A model generated the notes under the pieces. That model ran no database searches. It saw nothing but the letters and a program-made list of their open reading frames with translations, and was not told the DNA's origin. DNA of 20,137 nucleotides from Mesaphorura yosii (taxonomy: Eukaryota > Arthropoda > Collembola > Poduromorpha > Tullbergiidae): the NCBI GenBank assembly GCA_009869945.1, contig WIXG01000812.1, positions 1 through 20,137 of the forward strand, given 5' to 3'. A program made the position numbers and the translations under genes. Shown here piece by piece: positions 9,092 to 17,748 of the stretch (position 1 is the first letter of the stretch; every line of letters begins with the position of its first letter).

Positions 9092-9904
9092 TTAAAGCAA
9101 GATCACGGATACAGCGAAGAATGCCACCACCGCTGCTCCTCCACCGACGCGGACTCCAGCCGCTCCGCTTTCGCCAGGTTTGGAACCCGGCTTGGCTGTC
9201 GGCGTAGTCAGCTTCGTGAAGAAAGCGAGCTTGTCTCCCGAACTGGTGATTTTGTCAGCTGCTGGTGGGATGCCTCCTTCAAACAGTGCGATGCGGTACG
9301 ATTCTGTATCAAATTTCGAGTTTTTGTAGGCGTCCGCGCCTGCGTCGAGCTCGAACTCGAAGACGTCTCCGCTCTCGCTCTTCGTTGCCTTAACCATCGC
9401 CTCCGCCTCTCGGCCACTCCAGTTGCCTTCGCCGCTTTCCCTGCCACTGGCCCAAATCTTGACTTGGTTGGTGCCTTTCTCGCAGACGGCGACCAGTCGA
9501 GCTGCCTTCGTCGGATCCGCTACGTCTCCGTTCTCGAAGAGGATGATGCCCACGCCTTCTTTCTTCGGTCCGATCAGCGCAATCTTGAACACGCTCGCTC
9601 CAACCTTTGACACGGCTGCCCACGGCTTGCTAGCGCACGACGACGGTGATGGCTTGTTGAAGCAGGAATCGGCGTCTGGAGCCGCGTCACGCCCTTCGTT
9701 GTGTATCTTGGCGTCCGTTGTGAGGAATCCAAAGCAGTAGGGGCCAGAAGGACATTCGCCAGCGTCGCATTCCGCCTGGATCTCGGACACGGAGCGGGCA
9801 GCAGCAGACGACGGGGTTGGAATCAGAAGAAGGGCGAGGGAGAAAATACAAAGCCAAGCGCCAGCGCCAACGGCTGCGCCTGCTGTTCTTGACTTTAACT
9901 TCAT
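9092..9904 (-). CDS. Secreted, probably GPI-anchored orphan protein
   Basis: A single-exon frame of 270 aa from the ATG at 9904. The frame is open slightly further upstream but only from a TTG. Residues 1-36 form a long signal peptide ending around PTPSSAAA. The N-terminal part of the mature protein is cysteine-rich (AECDAGECPSGPYCFGF and DADSCFNKPSPSSC). A lysine/glutamate-rich globular region with strand-like repeats follows (VFKIALIGPKKEGVGIILFE, ESYRIALFEGG). The C-terminus is a small-residue, then hydrophobic tail (GAAGVRVGGGAAVVAFFAVS and about four more residues), the pattern of a GPI-attachment signal. Third-codon positions are GC-rich. No family was recognised. Likely site: cell surface or extracellular. 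Confidence 0.75.
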   Translation of the reverse strand: MKLKSRTAGAAVGAGAWLCIFSLALLLIPTPSSAAARSVSEIQAECDAGECPSGPYCFGFLTTDAKIHNEGRDAAPDADSCFNKPSPSSCASKPWAAVSKVGASVFKIALIGPKKEGVGIILFENGDVADPTKAARLVAVCEKGTNQVKIWASGRESGEGNWSGREAEAMVKATKSESGDVFEFELDAGADAYKNSKFDTESYRIALFEGGIPPAADKITSSGDKLAFFTKLTTPTAKPGSKPGESGAAGVRVGGGAAVVAFFAVSVILL

Positions 9905-10443
9905 TTTGATGACCGGAAACGTCGATCCTTGCCAATTAACCAATTAATACTGCCAAATCGAAAGTTAATTAGATGATCAGTTAATTAATTATCAATGGAT
10001 GCTATGAAGAAAAAGTGGTCACTCACCTCAAAAATTAGTGGCAGCAGGCGGGTTTATTTGACTTTTAGAAAATAGCATACAGAAAATACTCACTAACGCG
10101 GACGTCGAAAATTCTGTCCAAAAACTTCCAGCGCGGCTTCCAAAATTCTGAATCGCGCTGAAAAAGAGCAGATTGGAATTGAAGATTTTGCGAATGCATG
10201 TTTGCTTTGCTTGGCGAAAATGCGACTCGGTTCAACGCTGCTTCGAATTCATGAAATCATCAAGAAAGCGAAACTTCAATGAAACTCGAAATTTTATTTA
10301 AATTCTTAATTAAAATTAGTAATGGAACTTAATTACTTAAATTAAATGTTGCTTGATAACACAAAATGAGATGCATCGAAATTCGAGGATTCTAAATTCT
10401 AAGCTTAATCGTTATTAAATTAAGATCATGGATTCTATAGCTA
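9905..10443. other. Intergenic DNA between the secreted orphan and the mariner element
   Basis: AT-rich DNA with TTAATTAA-type words. No coding exon, RNA gene or TATA box could be supported. The minus-strand gene that starts at 9904 must have its promoter here. Confidence 0.4.
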
Positions 10444-10466
10444 CAGGGTGAACGGGATTTTATTTT
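10444..10466 (+). repeat. Left terminal inverted repeat of the mariner element
   Basis: Starts CAGGGTGAACGGGATTTTAT; perfect inverted match to 11120-11142, preceded by TA. Confidence 0.9.
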
Positions 10467-10830
10467 ACCAGCAAAAATTCTTCTTTGCTCCCTTGTTTCG
10501 AAAGATTTAAACTTCAGACCAACGAATATCACTTCCCTTAAGTTCACTGAGTGCGTTACTTCGCTTTTTTAAGTATTTAGCTGCTAAAAACCCAAGAAAT
10601 TGAGCAGTGAAGTCGATTCGAGGGTTCGGGAACTTCTCGAACGGAATTCTCGCTCCCATCCCCCCAGAGTCTGACCTTTGTAATTCTCGTAGTAGACGAT
10701 GGGTCCTGCAGCTTCTCATAGCGATTCAGCCTCCTGCACCTTTTGCCAAATCTTGAAAATGGTTATTTCCGCCTAAAGGCGAAAAACAGCACCGTATGCA
10801 GCCGAGTTGAAGACCAGACTTGGAATTACC

Positions 10831-11075
10831 AACCTGCCTAACTAGAAAATCCTAGTCAAGAGCCCTGACTGCAGCCCCATAGACTTTTTCGGCTTCGGAT
10901 TGCTGAAACAGTGGCTAGACCTGCTACGAACTACAACATTACAGGACGTCCAGAAAGTACTGGAGAACGAATGAAACAATGCCAGTCAAGGAACTGTGAA
11001 GAAAGTCTTTGATTCGTGGAAAATGCGTTGTAGGTTTATTAGTAAAGGTCTTGGGGAGCACGTAGAGCGAAATAA
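10831..11075 (+). pseudogene. Tc1/mariner transposase remnant, C-terminal half
   Basis: The frame around 10860-11075 holds the D-containing PDCSPIDFFGFG block, TTTLQDVQKVLENE, a stop codon, then the C-terminal MRCRFISKGLGEHVE. The preceding piece near 10792-10840 is separated by stops. It is inactive by inspection. Confidence 0.75.
11035..11040 (-). terminator. Possible polyadenylation signal for the ZNF839-like gene, inside the transposon
   Basis: AATAAA on the minus strand, about 155 bp beyond the ZNF839-like stop codon and within the mariner element. No nearer AATAAA was seen between 11193 and 11143. Confidence 0.3.
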
Positions 11076-11119
11076 AAAAGTTGTCGAAAACTGTAGATTT
11101 GTACGTGTTTCAATGTGGC

Positions 11120-11142
11120 AAAATAAAATCCCGTTCACCCTG
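11120..11142 (-). repeat. Right terminal inverted repeat of the mariner element
   Basis: Perfect inverted match to 10444-10466, followed by TA. Confidence 0.9.
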
Positions 11143-11192
11143 TACCATTCGGTTCGGTTGATTAAAGCCCTCTTCTGCTAGCTGCTGCTTTA

Positions 11193-13376
11193 TCAGTGAT
11201 TAGAATTCCCGTTGCTGCAGATCGCGTTGAAGTCGAGGTTCGTGAGATGCGGGAGTGGTCGGGCGACGGAGTCGGGCGTGAGAAACTTGTCAATGTCGAC
11301 CTCGGCGCCGCCCGTCAGCGAAAATTGTGAGAGTTCCGTGATCGAAGGCGGCGGGGGCAAACCTCCGCCAGGCCGCCGACGCGGGCCGTCTTCGTCTTCG
11401 TCGTCGTCCTTGAAAATGTACGTCCCGAACGGCAGGTCGAGAAGATGCGACAGAAATGGGTTGTCGACCTGAATGATGGGTACCGAACTCTGCAGGCGCT
11501 CTTCCTCTTCTTCCCGAATCGGGATGATTTTGTCCCGAGCGATTTTGCTGAGTTTCTCTGCGACGTCGGAGATTTCGGTCAAAACCTGCCAGGAGTTCAG
11601 AAAAAGGTTGAAAAACTCGCATACCCAAGGAGTTTTAAAGAGATTTCAGGCTGATAAGAGTGCATACTACCTGATTAATTCCTTCCCGCGTCATTTTCTC
11701 CTCCACAAACTCCCAAATTGGCTTGCCCAGGCTCCTTGGAGCTTCAGTTTGCTGAATCGACGGACTTTCTTCGGTCGAGGGGTCAGAAATGCCTGAAATG
11801 CCAGCTATGGGCAACTCATCGCCTGCCGAGACGTCAGTTTCTTTAATTTCTTCTGATTTCAAACTGTTCAGACCTTCCTTCCCCTTCGCCATCGCCGACT
11901 CCACCAATTTACTGCACGGAAATTGGAGCTCCTCGCTCATTGGCATTGACATGGTCAGTGTCGTCATCGCCGCGTTCATGCTATTCTCCCCTGGGCTCAT
12001 GACGTTCCCCGACGTCATCGGGACCGTGATTGGCTCCAGCATCCGTCTGCGAGTGGAGTCCGAGTCCGAGTCGATTTCCAGTGTGAGCGGGTGCGTCACC
12101 GACGAAGGCAGCTGCAGCTGATCGTGCTGATGCTGGTTTAGAAGGAGAAGCGTCGACGTCGATGTCGATGGAGTCGGGCTTGGACTGCCTCGCTCTCGCG
12201 GGTGCTGCTGTAATTGTAAATTAGCTTGGACTCCGACGGACGTGCATGCTTTCAGGATTACAACGTCCTCGGATGAATTTTCAGATGTAGGTTCCTTCGA
12301 CCACTTCGACGATTGCGTCGAATTTGAGTTAACTGACGATGACGCCGATATCGATGATCCAGCGTCGGCTGTCTTCTGCTGGGCAGGAATTTTGTGGTCG
12401 GGATTCTTTTTGTAATGAAGCCTGAGTTTGGTATGCCCCACATAGTATTTTGAACACGTTTTGCACCGAAATGCCTCTGCAGCCTTACGTTTCTTTACTT
12501 TGGGCTTCGGCGGGGTGGCATTCGTTCCTTCGCCTGCTGCTGAAGTGTCCGCCGCAGGCCCATTGCTGGTGTTTGGCGGAGCATTGGCGCTGAATAGTTT
12601 CGTCTTCTTTGACACGCGACCAGCACGCGTCGTTTGCTCCGTCGTCAAAAATGACTGAAGTTGCTCGTCTTCTTCTTCGATGATGTCCTCATATTCGATA
12701 AATACCGGCTGATCGGCGGCATTTTCAGGCGTTCTGGACAGTGAATTATGGGTTTGGCTGTCACTCAGAGTTGTAGTGTCTACTGAGTTCGTCGATGGAG
12801 CCGTGGAGAATAAATCTGAAACAGGGACTCGAAGTACGTCGATCTGCGGAGGCTGATCAGTTGTGGAATTCTGCGGTCGAGGTTGCGGCTGCACTGATCT
12901 TGGAATATTATTAGGAACTTGGTGATGCTGACTACTCTTGGGCCGTTCAAACGCTGAGTACTGCTGATTCCGTCCCGATTTAGCCGGCGCAGGCTTCTTG
13001 AACCGTGATTTGTACTTTTTCGGGTCGATAATAATTAATTTGATCGGTGGCCCAAATTCTGAGAAATTAATATCAACTGAATTCATTGTTGAACACAATT
13101 CTTGAACGTGTCGGCTAAATTCTTCGGAGAGATTTCGTAAAAGAGCTGGACAGAGCAAATAAGGAGTTGGACATTATTTACGGACTTATCACTTAATTAT
13201 GGGCAAATAACGTGGTTTTGTAACCTATTTACTGAGTTTACTATCCACTTACGTTTTACGCAATTGTGCAGAAATGCCGATGCCGACTTCTGAATCACTG
13301 TGTAAGGAGTCCAGCAACAAGATCTATGTTGTACTTTACTAAGCAGCAGTAGTTTGCCACAGGAGCTGTGCGTCAT
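11193..13376 (-). CDS. ZNF839-like single C2H2 zinc-finger protein
   Basis: Three minus-strand exons, 13253-13376, 11671-13145 and 11193-11585, with introns of 107 and 85 bp (GTAAGT and GTAGTA donors), join in frame to 663 aa. Upstream of the finger is an arginine-bearing TRAGRVSKKTK motif (about 214-224), comparable to the TRSGRVSRPP motif of vertebrate ZNF839. The finger is FRCKTCSKYYVGHTKLRLHY followed by KKNPDH: C269, C272, H285, H292. It keeps the Y-x-G core and the NPDH/NPGH ending typical of that family. Near 519-530, KPIWEFVEEKM resembles the ZNF839 WEFL helix, and a helical region and an acidic tail follow. Between these parts are long Ser/Gln/Pro-rich, presumably disordered, stretches. 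A nuclear role is likely; the molecular function of ZNF839 is poorly known. The first exon is the least certain: the frame is open a little upstream of the ATG at 13376. Confidence 0.75.
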
Positions 13377-13575
13377 CAGTTTGAAACCGAATACTTGCCT
13401 CTTCTGTCAAGAGCTCCAATCGAAAGCTGCGAGCTTCTCAAAGCCAAGAACCTACATACGTTATGAGACCAAGCCGAGACATCTTCACACCGCTGCTGCT
13501 GTGGATTACGAATAACTCTGATATGCACAATTAAGTATTGCTCTTGACTACTGATTTGATTTCTGGTGGCGTGCG

Positions 13576-13752
13576 CTAGAATTTGTTTACTGTGACCCGT
13601 ACAATCAGGATAATCGAGAAAATCAGTTTGAGTAACCAGCCCAGGTGCCCATCGCCAATCAGTTGATTGCGGTTAATCTGACAGAATTCGATCAAGTGTC
13701 GAGTTTCGAGGCTGTTCAGCTCTTCGCATTTCTTCTGCAACTGCTTCCCCAT
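13576..13752 (-). CDS. Candidate 58-residue single-pass membrane microprotein
   Basis: From an ATG at 13752 the minus strand encodes 58 aa. It begins with a charged, helical N-terminus (MGKQLQKKCEELNSLETRHL), continues IEFCQINRNQ, and ends in a hydrophobic segment (LLKLIFSIILIVRVTV) next to the stop, as in tail-anchored microproteins. Codon use is more gene-like than in neighbouring spacer. It starts 34 bp from the ATG of the divergent gene at 13786, which would leave that gene almost no 5' leader unless the transcripts overlap. No family was recognised. It could be a chance ORF. Confidence 0.35.
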   Translation of the reverse strand: MGKQLQKKCEELNSLETRHLIEFCQINRNQLIGDGHLGWLLKLIFSIILIVRVTVNKF

Positions 13753-13785
13753 ATCGAAGAATCCAACTTCAAAATCGGTCTGGCC

Positions 13786-14560
13786 ATGGAATTTAAGCAC
13801 AAACTACTGATTCTGTTCATGCTAATCGCCTCGCTGGCTCTGAAACAAGCGAACGGTAAGTTTAGCCGCTTAAGAAAGGCTACGGCATTTGTCACTGCTG
13901 ATTTTAGTCTTCCCCACTCTGTCGACTCCGTGCCCGCAGGTCTGAAGTGCCCAATCTGCTTCTCGAAGGAGAGTGACGACGACCCATGCGAGGACCCACA
14001 AAAGATGCACTGCGATCCGGATTTCAGCCTAGCGGACGTGAACATGATCTTCCCCAACCTCGTCATGGCCTCGGACGGAGCGGAACCTGGAGTCGGGGCG
14101 GAAGGCGTGGTTCGGGGCGGCGACGATGACGATGGTGGCGGTCGAATTTCTGGAGGCGGCGGACGTCAGTCAATTTCCTTCGTCTGCGCCAAATTCATCG
14201 GCAGATTTGGAGTTATCGACGGTAAGTCCAAGTTTTCGAGCCGACTGCCAATTTCTTTGCCATTTTTAAATTTTAATTCTTCCTCAATTAACTATTTGGT
14301 TGTCTGCAGGCGACATGTGGCCTGAAGAGGTGATTTTCCGCACGTGCATGCCGAGACACAAAAACTACCCGGAAGGCAAATACGAAATCCGGGAAAAGGA
14401 AATCTTCTTTGGCGAGGTGGGACTGCCAAAGATTGTGTTCGAAGGCGAGCTGACGGTCGGAGGCGCTCGCTGTGCCGTTGGAGTCTCCGCAATTACAATC
14501 GTGCTCGGCGTTATCATGGCTCTTTGGGCAGTCGCTGGTGGTGGTGGTTTGATGCACTGA
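13786..14560 (+). CDS. Secreted cysteine-rich protein A, single module, membrane or GPI anchored
   Basis: Three exons (13786-13855, 13940-14221, 14310-14560; introns 84 and 88 bp, both phase 1) join to 200 aa. Residues 1-23 are a signal peptide (KLLILFMLIASLALKQAN). Intron 1 splits the Gly codon just before GLKCPICFS. Cysteines fall at 27, 30, 40, 48, 106, 130 and 172. A glycine/aspartate-rich run (about 70-100) lies between the fourth and fifth. Intron 2 sits 12 residues before Cys130 (FRTC). The C-terminus (VGVSAITIVLGVIMALWAVA then GGGG) is a hydrophobic anchor or GPI signal. Cysteine order, both intron positions and both phases match the two modules of the gene at 17749, so the genes are homologous. 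A diverged Ly6/uPAR-type domain is possible, but the spacing is not classical. AATAAA follows at 14615. Confidence 0.85.
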
Positions 14561-14614
14561 AGCGTGAAGCTATTCTAAATTAGCGCGTTTAGTATTTTCA
14601 CATTTTCCGTGAGC

Positions 14615-14620
14615 AATAAA
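14615..14620 (+). terminator. Polyadenylation signal of gene A
   Basis: AATAAA 55 bp after the stop of the secreted cysteine-rich gene A. Confidence 0.65.
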
Positions 14621-14646
14621 TGCCAAATAGCCAATTGTAATGTGAT

Positions 14647-14652
14647 TTTAAT
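14647..14652 (-). terminator. Possible polyadenylation signal of the gustatory receptor
   Basis: ATTAAA on the minus strand about 90 bp past the receptor stop. It would make the convergent gene A and receptor 3' ends almost abut. Confidence 0.35.
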
Positions 14653-14740
14653 GTAATGACTCAAAAAATGACGTGATAATAATGCTGGACTGAAGCCAAA
14701 TCTTTCATTGACGAAAAAGTTAATAAATTCATACGTTCAA

Positions 14741-16357
14741 TTAACACTCAGCGCTTCGCGACGAATTGAACTGCAGGAAAATGATTGAAAAAGTCAGGAT
14801 GAGGTTGATTGTCTGAAAAAATAAGGAAAAATGGCCCAAAATTAGTTAAATTAGCTTGAAAAGTACGCAAAATGACCCCAACATCTTGATTATCCGAACA
14901 ATTTACCATTCCAAGGAGCCCCGCAGATACTTTAAAAAGCCCGAGTCCATGAAATCCGATTTCCCTCGTCTTCATTTCGTGGAGGAGCACTTGTAACTGC
15001 GCCGGCGGGACCTGCGCGTAATTCTTCGGCAAGAGCAGCCATTCTTCAAGGACGTTGCACTTTTTGTCGATAAACACGGCCATGGACAGGAAGTAGAAAA
15101 AGTTGTAAAAGTAAATCAGGTCCCTCGTGAGCACGACGGGGCTTTTGGGGTTCATGACAGTCAGGAGCGAGTCAACAAAGAGCGGGATAGACGTGACGGT
15201 GAATGCAAAGACGAGAAAGCCAAATACTTGATTGATACGACGAGATAGCGCCTTCAGGGCTTCGTAGTAGCCGAGCACGGTAGCGGGCGTGGACGTGGAG
15301 TCGTGGACAATCTGCTCCAGACGGTCGACGGCGTCGCGGAGGACGAGCGAAATGATAATCATCAGCCAGTCACCGAAGCAGTAGACGAGCTGTACGAAAT
15401 TATTCTCGAAAAAGTATAGGACGAGGACGAAAATCGTGTACGGAGTGAAAATCGAGGTCGAAGGAGCACCAAAATCGTCTCCGACTTCAGATTCGGCAGA
15501 GTCAGTCGAAGAATTTGACAAATTCGGGCTAAAATTGACATCAAATTCGGCTTCGGTTGAGCTCGAGCTGATGTTTCCATTGGCCGTCGTGGTGGTGCTG
15601 GCCATGACTGGCGAAGGCGTGGTCATAAATTGGGAGCCCACCAGCAGCACTTTCATCACCGCCTCCTCGTGCCCGAGCCTACTTCGGAGCTCCCCCGATC
15701 CGCTTCCGTCTCCAACAGCGCCTGGGCCTGAGTCTCCTCCAATGACGACATCACCGCCGCTGCTGCCAATGCCCCAAGAATCGTAAGACTGAATCGTGTT
15801 GAGCGTCACCGTCACAGAGACAATTAGTGTGATAAGCCCCACGTATACTTTTGCCTTCGTATTGCTACTGTTCTTGTTGATGGTACGTCCTTCGGATGTG
15901 AAGGCGTACTTGAACACTCCGTCCGGGCTCTGAAGCAGATTCACGATTCCGTAGAGGTCGTTTTTCCTGCACCAAAACGTGTGACTTATCGCGAGCACGT
16001 AAATACACTCCGAGACGGCCTTCACGAGCTCGAGCAGGTTCATCATCGGATGCGTGGAGGGCACCTGGTCGAAGATGGACACGTAAAACTTCTTGATTGG
16101 GTTGTAGAACGAGAAGAGCGTGATTATGAACGAGAAAACCTGGCAGCAGAACAAAAGAAAATTAAGCAATTGAGCTGAAGACTGAGAAAATAAACTAGAG
16201 TTTCGACGTTTCTTACTTGGATTAAGCAGTGAGTCTTCAGCTGATAGGACCCGCTCTTGGAGTTGTACACAAACGTGTACGGGCAGACGAGGAGGCAGTG
16301 GAAAAGATTGAAGTAGTGATAAAGGTAGCTGACGGGGTTCCCGATTAGCTTGATCAT
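14741..16357 (-). CDS. Gustatory-receptor-family chemoreceptor
   Basis: A multi-pass plasma-membrane ligand-gated channel subunit of the insect gustatory receptor (7tm_7) family. Three minus-strand exons, 16217-16357, 14907-16139 and 14741-14812, separated by 77- and 94-bp phase-0 introns, join to 481 aa. The N-terminus has YHYFNLFHCLLVCPYTFVYN. The later part matches family order: a charged helix with a Leu-rich run before RRINQVFGFLVFAFTVTSIP, a long segment (YFYNFFYFLSMAVF), EIGFHGLGLFKVSAGLLGM, and, only after splicing the last exon, TINLILTFSIIFLQF, the terminal membrane helix with its Q-F ending. The TYhhhhhQF signature is degenerate: the usual T-Y is replaced. Unusual is a low-complexity Gly/Ser/Thr/Glu loop of roughly 120 residues in the middle. 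The frame is open about 50 codons 5' of ATG 16357, so a further upstream exon is possible. Confidence 0.88.
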
Positions 16358-17570
16358 CGCAATTGGCGATGGCGCTGAATGGACAAAATGGATAAACTTC
16401 TGGATTTTAGGAAACCAAATCTCGTATGACTGCTGGGGATTTTGGCTTTTACGCACAATTTCAATGTGAATTACCGATTCTCCTGTTAAACGTAGTACGC
16501 AGGGCAAAGGACAATGACAATGAATAATTAAGAATTAATGAATGCTTAATAAAGTAATGAAGGCTTGAAGCAGAATAGAATCGTAATCGTGAGTCGTGAC
16601 TGGTGAAGAATCAAAGAATCTATGTTCTGTTTAAATAAAATCTCTACTCTGGCATCCGCAATCATTTTTATACTACCCGAATTCTCATTCATCACTCGCG
16701 TCTCGCGTGCGTGCCACTGCGTCTTGAATTCTTTCATGTTGATTTTGATTAAGCATTGAAATGGAGATGAAGATGATGCAGACGCAGATTTAGTATAGCT
16801 TCGGACGCCTGCCAAACCACAAAAGAAAACAGACCCGGTCGCAGGCTCCAAGCCTTCTGCTGCTGGCAGGGTGCAAGAGGTCAATAAGCTTCTGGTTGAG
16901 ATCTCTTCGCTTCGCTTCCTGCGTGCCAGGCCAGAAGCCGAAAGCCCGGCGAAAAATCTTTGGTTCAAAAATATTGATCACAGGCGCAGCAGACGAGGCG
17001 TGGAAAGCAGGCCAGAGATTTTTCGGTTAAAATAATAGAGAAATCCTCACGGCTTGCGTACACCTGCTGCTAGTTCGGCATAGTTCACAGAGACGAGCAG
17101 GGAGTCTGTGATTTCGGAGTGGGGATGCAGAGATCTGGTCCAAAAACAATAAATGCAGCAACCCATATTAACTGGCAACACTAGGGAAGAGTGAAAGTGA
17201 AACAGGAAACGAAATTACACTTATACTAATCGAAAATCAGACACAAAGCTCGAAAATCTGATCCGAAGCCCGAGAATTGTAGGAAAAATGCTCGTCGACT
17301 CGTCGTCATTTTTATCAGGGATCTGAAGCTGGAAATTGGGCAGAAATCGAATTGCCGTAGCCGATGGATAACAACGCCCAAAACCCAGCTAATACTTTAA
17401 TACTTTTAATTTCAAACAATCTCATGTTATGGTCATTCTCTGAAAGAGTAAATGGCAATAAAGACGCAAGCAAGAAGGAATCTCACGACATGAATTTCTA
17501 TCATCGCATCTCGAACTCTTCGAGATTCGATATGAGCCTCGCCGTTTTCTTTTTCCCTTTCTAGAAACCG
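16358..17570. other. Intergenic region between the receptor and gene B, divergent promoters
   Basis: The first 150 bp are open in the receptor's frame without an ATG and could be part of its 5' exon. A minus-strand frame at 16546-16968 lacks family features; its hydrophilic, serine-rich sequence looks accidental. No RNA gene or repeat could be supported. Confidence 0.4.
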
Positions 17571-17576
17571 TATAAA
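17571..17576 (+). promoter_or_regulatory. Probable TATA box of gene B
   Basis: TATAAA 178 bp before the chosen start codon, predicting a start of transcription near 17600. The leader would contain two short upstream ORFs. Confidence 0.45.
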
Positions 17577-17663
17577 ACATGAGATCAAAGTTCGCTTTCT
17601 TTAATTTTGAGCAAGCGAAAAAATTAGACATCAGACAGCCGATAACGCGATAACGATAACAAA

Positions 17664-17746
17664 ATGAATCGTAGAATTTCTAACTATAATTATGAAATTA
17701 CAATTTTTACATTGTAGATTTAATGAAAAGTTTGAGACACGAGTGA
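17664..17746 (+). other. Two upstream ORFs in the leader of gene B
   Basis: ATG 17664 opens a 17-codon frame ending at 17717, and ATG 17723 opens a 7-codon frame ending at 17746, two bases before the ATG at 17749. Another ATG at 17692 is in frame with the protein and would add 19 residues before the signal peptide. I prefer 17749 because it places the signal peptide nearer the N-terminus. Confidence 0.4.
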
Positions 17747-17748
17747 AC

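Larger units (their letters stand above)
10444..11142 (+). mobile_element. Degenerate Tc1/mariner-type DNA transposon
   Basis: A 699-bp element with terminal inverted repeats at 10444-10466 and 11120-11142, identical over 23 bp (CAGGGTGAACGGGATTTTAT then TTT) and continuing to 26 bp with one mismatch. TA dinucleotides at 10442-10443 and 11143-11144 match the TA target-site duplication of the superfamily. Inside, on the plus strand, is the decayed C-terminal half of a transposase. APYAAELKTRLGITNL corresponds to the region after the second catalytic Asp. PDCSPIDFFGFGLLKQWLDL corresponds to the third-acid block (SPDLNPID type). After an in-frame stop come VKKVFDSWKMRCRFI and GLGEHVE, matching the usual C-terminal helix. 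The first half of the transposase is missing or unrecognisable, so the copy cannot move by itself. Confidence 0.88.

Noticed and set aside
9208..9892. Several other-frame ORFs on both strands within the secreted orphan
   Set aside because: High GC content opens alternative frames; their arginine/serine-rich translations are typical of shadow frames.
10507..10719. 70-residue minus-strand ORF inside the mariner element
   Set aside because: It lies antisense in a decayed transposon and has no match to the transposase, which reads on the plus strand.
16546..16968. 140-residue minus-strand ORF upstream of the gustatory receptor
   Set aside because: Starts late, no signal, helix or family features, and AT-rich C-terminus; probably promoter DNA.
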